NCBI GenBank assembly: GCA_947626155.1
Contig: CANQRC010000002.1
Location: forward strand, 1 to 64,000
Direction: 5' to 3'
Source of the DNA: an uncultured Clostridia bacterium
GTDB taxonomy: Bacteria; Bacillota; Clostridia; Christensenellales; UBA1242
DNA length: 64,000 bases
Position 1 is the stretch's first letter. Each line of letters opens with the position of its first letter. This document shows positions 43,001-49,000 of the stretch, one piece after another. The notes beneath the pieces are model-generated. The model saw only the letters and a list, made by a program, of their open reading frames with translations. It did not search any database and was not told where the DNA came from. The position numbers and the translations under genes are program-made.

Positions 43001-46000
43001 GAAAACTTACTCTATCTTGCACCTGTTAAACTTGAGGACAATCAGTTCACTTATGAGGGTTACAGTTTTGTTGGCTGGAGCACAAGAGACAGCGGCGAGG
43101 CAGAATATGTTCCTTCAAACGGCAGCATAACATTCACCCTTACAGACAACAGCATATTTGAACTTGAAGAACCAATCTTTGATTTGTATGCAGTTTGGGA
43201 AGAAGTTACTTTTGAACTTGTCATAAATTATGGCGACGAACGCGGAAATGGCGTTGACATAACAAAACTTATCATCACTGACGCAACAACAGAAGAACAA
43301 ATTGCTTATGAAAACAGAATGAGGGTAAGTTACAATCAAGTTGTTAGAATTTACACTGATTTTGACCAAGACGGTCAGATTGATTTCTTGAAAGGCGGAT
43401 ATTCCTTTGTATCTGTTACAACTGCAAGGAGCGGAGCCCCTGTTGACAAGACGGGCGACAACTATTATGAATTTGTCATCAAAGACAATTTGACAGTTTA
43501 CATAAATGTGACAGCAAACAGCGACACCGTGTTTAATGTTGTTTACTCACTTCAAAACTTTGACCTCTCTTACACAGATGTTTTGACAGTTGAGGCAAAC
43601 GGAACAACTGACGCGGTCATCACAAGTGAATATTTGGAAAGCCTTGGGCTTATCAGAGATTTTGATGGATTTATCTTCTCTGCAATCACCGACCTTACAA
43701 ACTCCAGCACAGACCCTGTGGTTAAGTTTGCCGCAGTTGACAACGAGAGAACAACTGTTTATGTAAGATACATCAGGCTTTCGTTCATGTTGCAACTTGA
43801 AACAGAAGTTAAGGGCCTTGGACCATTCAATTACTCTTTGAAGACGGGCGCGTTTGACAGCACGGGAAGATATGCATACTACGAAACCACATTCACGCTG
43901 ACCGCAATTGCAAAAGACGGCTACACATTAGAAGGCTTCAATGTTTATGCAAGTCAAAATCCTGTTGGAGGAAAAGTTCTTCCAGGCGATGCTGACGAAC
44001 ACGGCAGATGGCTGCTGACACTCAAAGAAGACGGCTATTATTACAATGACACAAAAGTGTTCGGCTTTGAGGTTACTGACAGCTTTGATACAGTTTACAC
44101 AATGCCAGCGTTTGACCTTTACATTGTTCCAATTGTAAACCCACTCAAATACAACATTTTGTATTACAAGAACGCCTCAATTGATGAGGAAGAGCCACTC
44201 AGATTTGAAGTTACTTATGGCGAGAAATACACAATTTACAACTACAATGCGCCAGAAATTAACTTCACAAGAGAAAACTACATATTCAGAGGCTGGGCCG
44301 GCTCTAAGGAACTTGCAGAGCGCGGAATTGTTTTGGGCTATGACTTCCATACAAATGACAGGCTTGAATTTAACGAATACACAAGACTTACCGACCTTGA
44401 ACTTTGGGCTGTTTGGGAAGCAGAAAATCTTGGCGAATACTTTGTTGTTTATCAGTTTGAAGACGAAAAAGGCGAGTGGGTTGAGAGAGAAGATTATCCT
44501 CGTCAACACATAAGCGGCGTTCAAATTGGCGACGCGGTTTCAACAGAGCCTTATGAAGTTGAAAACTACACATTTGACGAACGAAACAGCACACTTTCTG
44601 GCGAAGTTGGATCATTCTACACCTTAAGCCTTTATGTAAGATACACAAGAAACTTCTTCAACCTTACCGTTGAGCTTGGCGAGGGCGTGGATAGCCTCGA
44701 CTTTGAAAACACTGCAAAGGCAGGGTTTGGAATTGAAGGCATAACCAAAGTTGACGGACAAGAGGGCGCTGCTACAAAATATCAACTTAGGGTTAAGCAC
44801 GGGCTTTCTATTAAAGTTACAAGCCCTGCAAAAGCGGGATATAAAGACGCTTTGCTTTGCTACAACTTTGATGTTGGAGAGCAGACATTCACAATGCCAA
44901 CTGAGGACTTCACAATTCGTGTTTCAAGAGAGCGCAAAACTTACACCATCACATACATGGCAAAGAATGAAACAGAAGAAAAGCAAATTGGCACTCAAGA
45001 ATTTGAATATCTTGAAACAAGAACCTTGAAACCTTTCGCTGAAATGGAAGAGTTCGAATATGTGGGATATGAATTTGTTGGCTGGGAAATCTCTTTGGCA
45101 AATGGCAACTTGCTTGAAAACGAAGACGGCGAGACTTTGTTTGACGATGGACAAGAATTTGAATACATCTACACCGAAAACCTCACTGCAACCGCAGTTT
45201 GGACGCCAAGAAGAGACACCGATTACACAATTGTCTTTGTTCTTCAAACGCTGAATGGCAACGAGGAAAGAGAAGTTGCTTTGAAAGGTGTTACCGGCGA
45301 CGAAATCACAGAACAAGAGATATTTGACCTGTTTGAAGAAGAGGTTGAAGACCATTATGGCTATGACTTTGTTGAAATTGACGAAGAAAAGAGCACAGAT
45401 TTGACAATTGCTGGTGACGGCTCAACAAAAGTTTATGTCAACTATGAACTTAAGCACTTTGAAGCTGAATTTGCTTATCTGTTCAAGGCAGAAGAGGTTG
45501 AGGGTGAAACTTGCGAGGGCGTTGAAAAAGGCTATCTCACTCACACCGAGATTGGAGAGGACGAGCCAGTTAAAGATGAGATGAAAAACAAGGGCGTTGT
45601 GTCTGTTGTTTATACCTCTCAAATGACAATTCAAATTTTGATTGAAAAAGGCTATGAATTTGAAAAAGTCACACTCTCTGGCGTAAGCGGAGACGGAAGC
45701 GAAGTTCATCTTGAATACACACTTCTTGACGAACATGGCTTTGTTTACAGCCAAGAACCAAGAGAGCCAGACGAGTCTGCTGAGCAACCAGACGAGGGCT
45801 ATGAGGGAAGCGTCAACTTCGCTATGTTTGCTCACAACATTTTGGTTACGATTGAAGTTTCTCCAATAACATACAAGTTGACATATCATAAAAACCTTGA
45901 CGGCTTTGATGATGAAAGCGTTGAGAGAGACATTGAGTTTAACAGTGAAGTTGCACTTGAAATGGGCGTTGCCACACAATTTGCACAAGAGGGATATGTT

Positions 46001-49000
46001 CTTCTTGGCTGGGCAATAGCAAATGAAAATGCCGAAGTTTATGATGTTGAACTTGACGAAGTGTTCGGTCCACAAGAATGGCATGAGGGTGGAAAACTTG
46101 AGCCATATTATGAAGAGGGCGTTCACCTTTATGGCGTTTGGAGAGAAGTGCTTTACAATGTTGAATACAATAACAATTTGGGCGAGGGAACACTTGCTAA
46201 CTCAGAAAATTTGAGTTATAACGACGCCGAACCTTTGAAAGTTCTTGAAGGCGAGTTCACTCGCGTTGGCTATACATTTGTAGGCTGGGCAACAACACCT
46301 GATGGGCAAGTGAATGTGGTTAACTCTTTGGACGAAATTAAAGAACAGGGAAGCGGCATTTACAGGCTTAACGGAATTGATTACGCTTGGAATTTGACCG
46401 CTGTTGATGGCGAAACTGTTACAGTTTACGCAATTTGGGAGCCAATCACCTACTCAATCACAATGTATTATGACACTCCTGCATCCGCGCAGACTGAAGA
46501 ACACACCCACAAGATTGAAGGCATCAAGTTTGACGAAACGGTCACACTTCCATCTTTCGAAAAACTGGGCTGGGAGATCAAAGACGGCTATGAATTTGCT
46601 GGCTGGTATTACATGAACGGCGAAGAGAGGGTTGAGTTTAGATGTGAATACAACTATCCTGATCAAACCGTTTCAAACCTCACGGCAATTGACGGCGGAA
46701 ACGTTGAACTTTATGTTCTTTGGGCATATGGAAGAGTTAAGATTGGCGTAACAATTCTTAAAGAGACGCTTGACGGCGAATATGACAAAGAAAAGACTGA
46801 CGAAGAAAACTATGTTGAGGTAACCGAAGATGTTTACTACTGGACGGCATACAGGGTTACAAGCCTTGACATCTATGACGCGCTGTCAAGAAACGAATCT
46901 TACTCTAGATTTATAAATATCACGGGCTTTGAACTTGATAGAGACACTTTCGATGTTATTGAAAGCCTTGCTCCGGGACAAACAATCTTTGTATATTTGA
47001 GGCGACAAATTCACACTGTTACAATCAATATTTCTGACCATATTGAAAGCGCTTCACTTGAGGCGGAGCACGGTGCAACGCTTGATGAAGAGAGATCTTC
47101 TGAGTTTACCTTGGTTTACAGCGTTAAATTTGGAGACAAAGTAACACTTGCTCTGACCGCAAAAGCCGGATATATTGAGAAAAAATTCATTGTGCCAAGC
47201 ACGATTAAAGACTTTGACAACACTGCGCTTACATTTACAATGATAGACCAAGATGTTGTGCTTGAAACTGAGGCTAAGGCAGACCCAGCGATGACCTACA
47301 CAGTTCAAATTTACATTGAAAACGCTGAGACCCATGATTTTTCAGATGACCCAATCACTGGAACGGGCACGGGTGCAACCGACAGCCCAATCACAAGGGA
47401 AATGGTTCAAAAAGTCATTGAAGACACGCTTGAAAGCATGGAGGGCCTGGAAGAGCCATACATCATCTTGTCAGACGAAACAACAATTTCCGGAAACGGA
47501 GACACAATTGTTAGAGTTGAGATAAGAAGAAAATCTCTGCTTGTTGAGGTTCAAACTCAACTTGCCGAGGCATTCTACAGCAACTCCACAACAAGCGCAT
47601 ACTCTTATGGCGCAAATGTAGAACTCACATTTGTTGTGCGCAGAGGTTATTCACTTGCTCAAACTGTTGGCTTTGAAGATGGCGACTTTGGCTTTGTCTT
47701 CTTGTTTGCAGAAGATGAAAACTTCACGAGACCAGAAACTTCAGCGTTCAACATTGCCGTTTCCACAGATGAAGAAACGGGCTACCAGAAGTTTGTTGTA
47801 ACATTCAAGATGACCTCAGTGGATGTTACATTGAAAGTTAACGCCACGGCAAACACTCACACAAAATACACCGTTCACAGAGAGTTTGAAACAGACAAAT
47901 TTGATGGATCTTATGAGCCACTTGAAGAGGTTGCTGATGATGAAAGATTTGGCACAACAGGTCACGTTTTAACAGAAGACGATATTGGGCTTGAAGAGGT
48001 TGAAATTCCTGTTGGATACATACTTGACAAGATTTCGCTTTGGAGCGCAGAACAAAAGATTAGCGGAGAAGAGGACACTGTTGTCACGGTTTACTATAAG
48101 CGCGCATTCATTGACCTTACCGTTCAAATTGAGGGAGACTATGAAGGCATTGTTGAGGGCTCAATTGTTGTTGTCGTTGGCGACGATGCCATCTCGCCAT
48201 CTGCGGATAGGAACTGGCAAATTGCCTACGGTCAAAAGTTTACTTTGTCCGTTGCGCTAAGCGTCGGCTATGACTTCGGCGGATGGGAATACACCTTAAA
48301 TGGCGAAGAAAAGACCGCTAATGAACTTCAACTTAGTGAAACTATGCCAAACACAGCACTTGTTATCACGGTAACAGTTCTTGCTAAGACCGACACCCCA
48401 TATGAAGTTGAATATTATGGGCAAACACTAAGACTAGATGAAAATGAGCAGCACATCTTTGAGCAAATTGGACAAGCAATAACGCTCCAAGGAAAGACTT
48501 CTTATTACTTCCAAAATGCAGATGTTGAGACAATGATTCAAAATATTGAAGAAAACTTCAAGGGGCAATATTCCTCAGAAGAACTTGAAAATATTTTGCG
48601 CGGGTTCAACTTACAAGACTTCACATATTCTGTTTGGCTGAGAACAAATGACGAAGTTGAAGATATTTCTGGCACACCAATTCTCCATGCAGACGGCACA
48701 ACAATAGTAAGAATTTATCTCAATTTGAAAGTGCTTAGTGTGGATGTTGAAATTCTTGAAGAATATCAAAATCAAGCATCAAATGTTCAGGGCGTAGGAC
48801 AATATCTGTATGGCGAAACAGTTCAAGTTTCAGTTGACATTCTTGAAGGCTACAAATTTGACGGCTGGTATATTGGCGGCGAATTGCAAAGCAGCGATAA
48901 TCCTTACATTTTCACAATCACAGAAGATAAGGCGTTCACATTTGAAGTTGCTGAAGGCGAAAACACTTACTATGTTGTTCACTATGACGAGCAGCTTGAT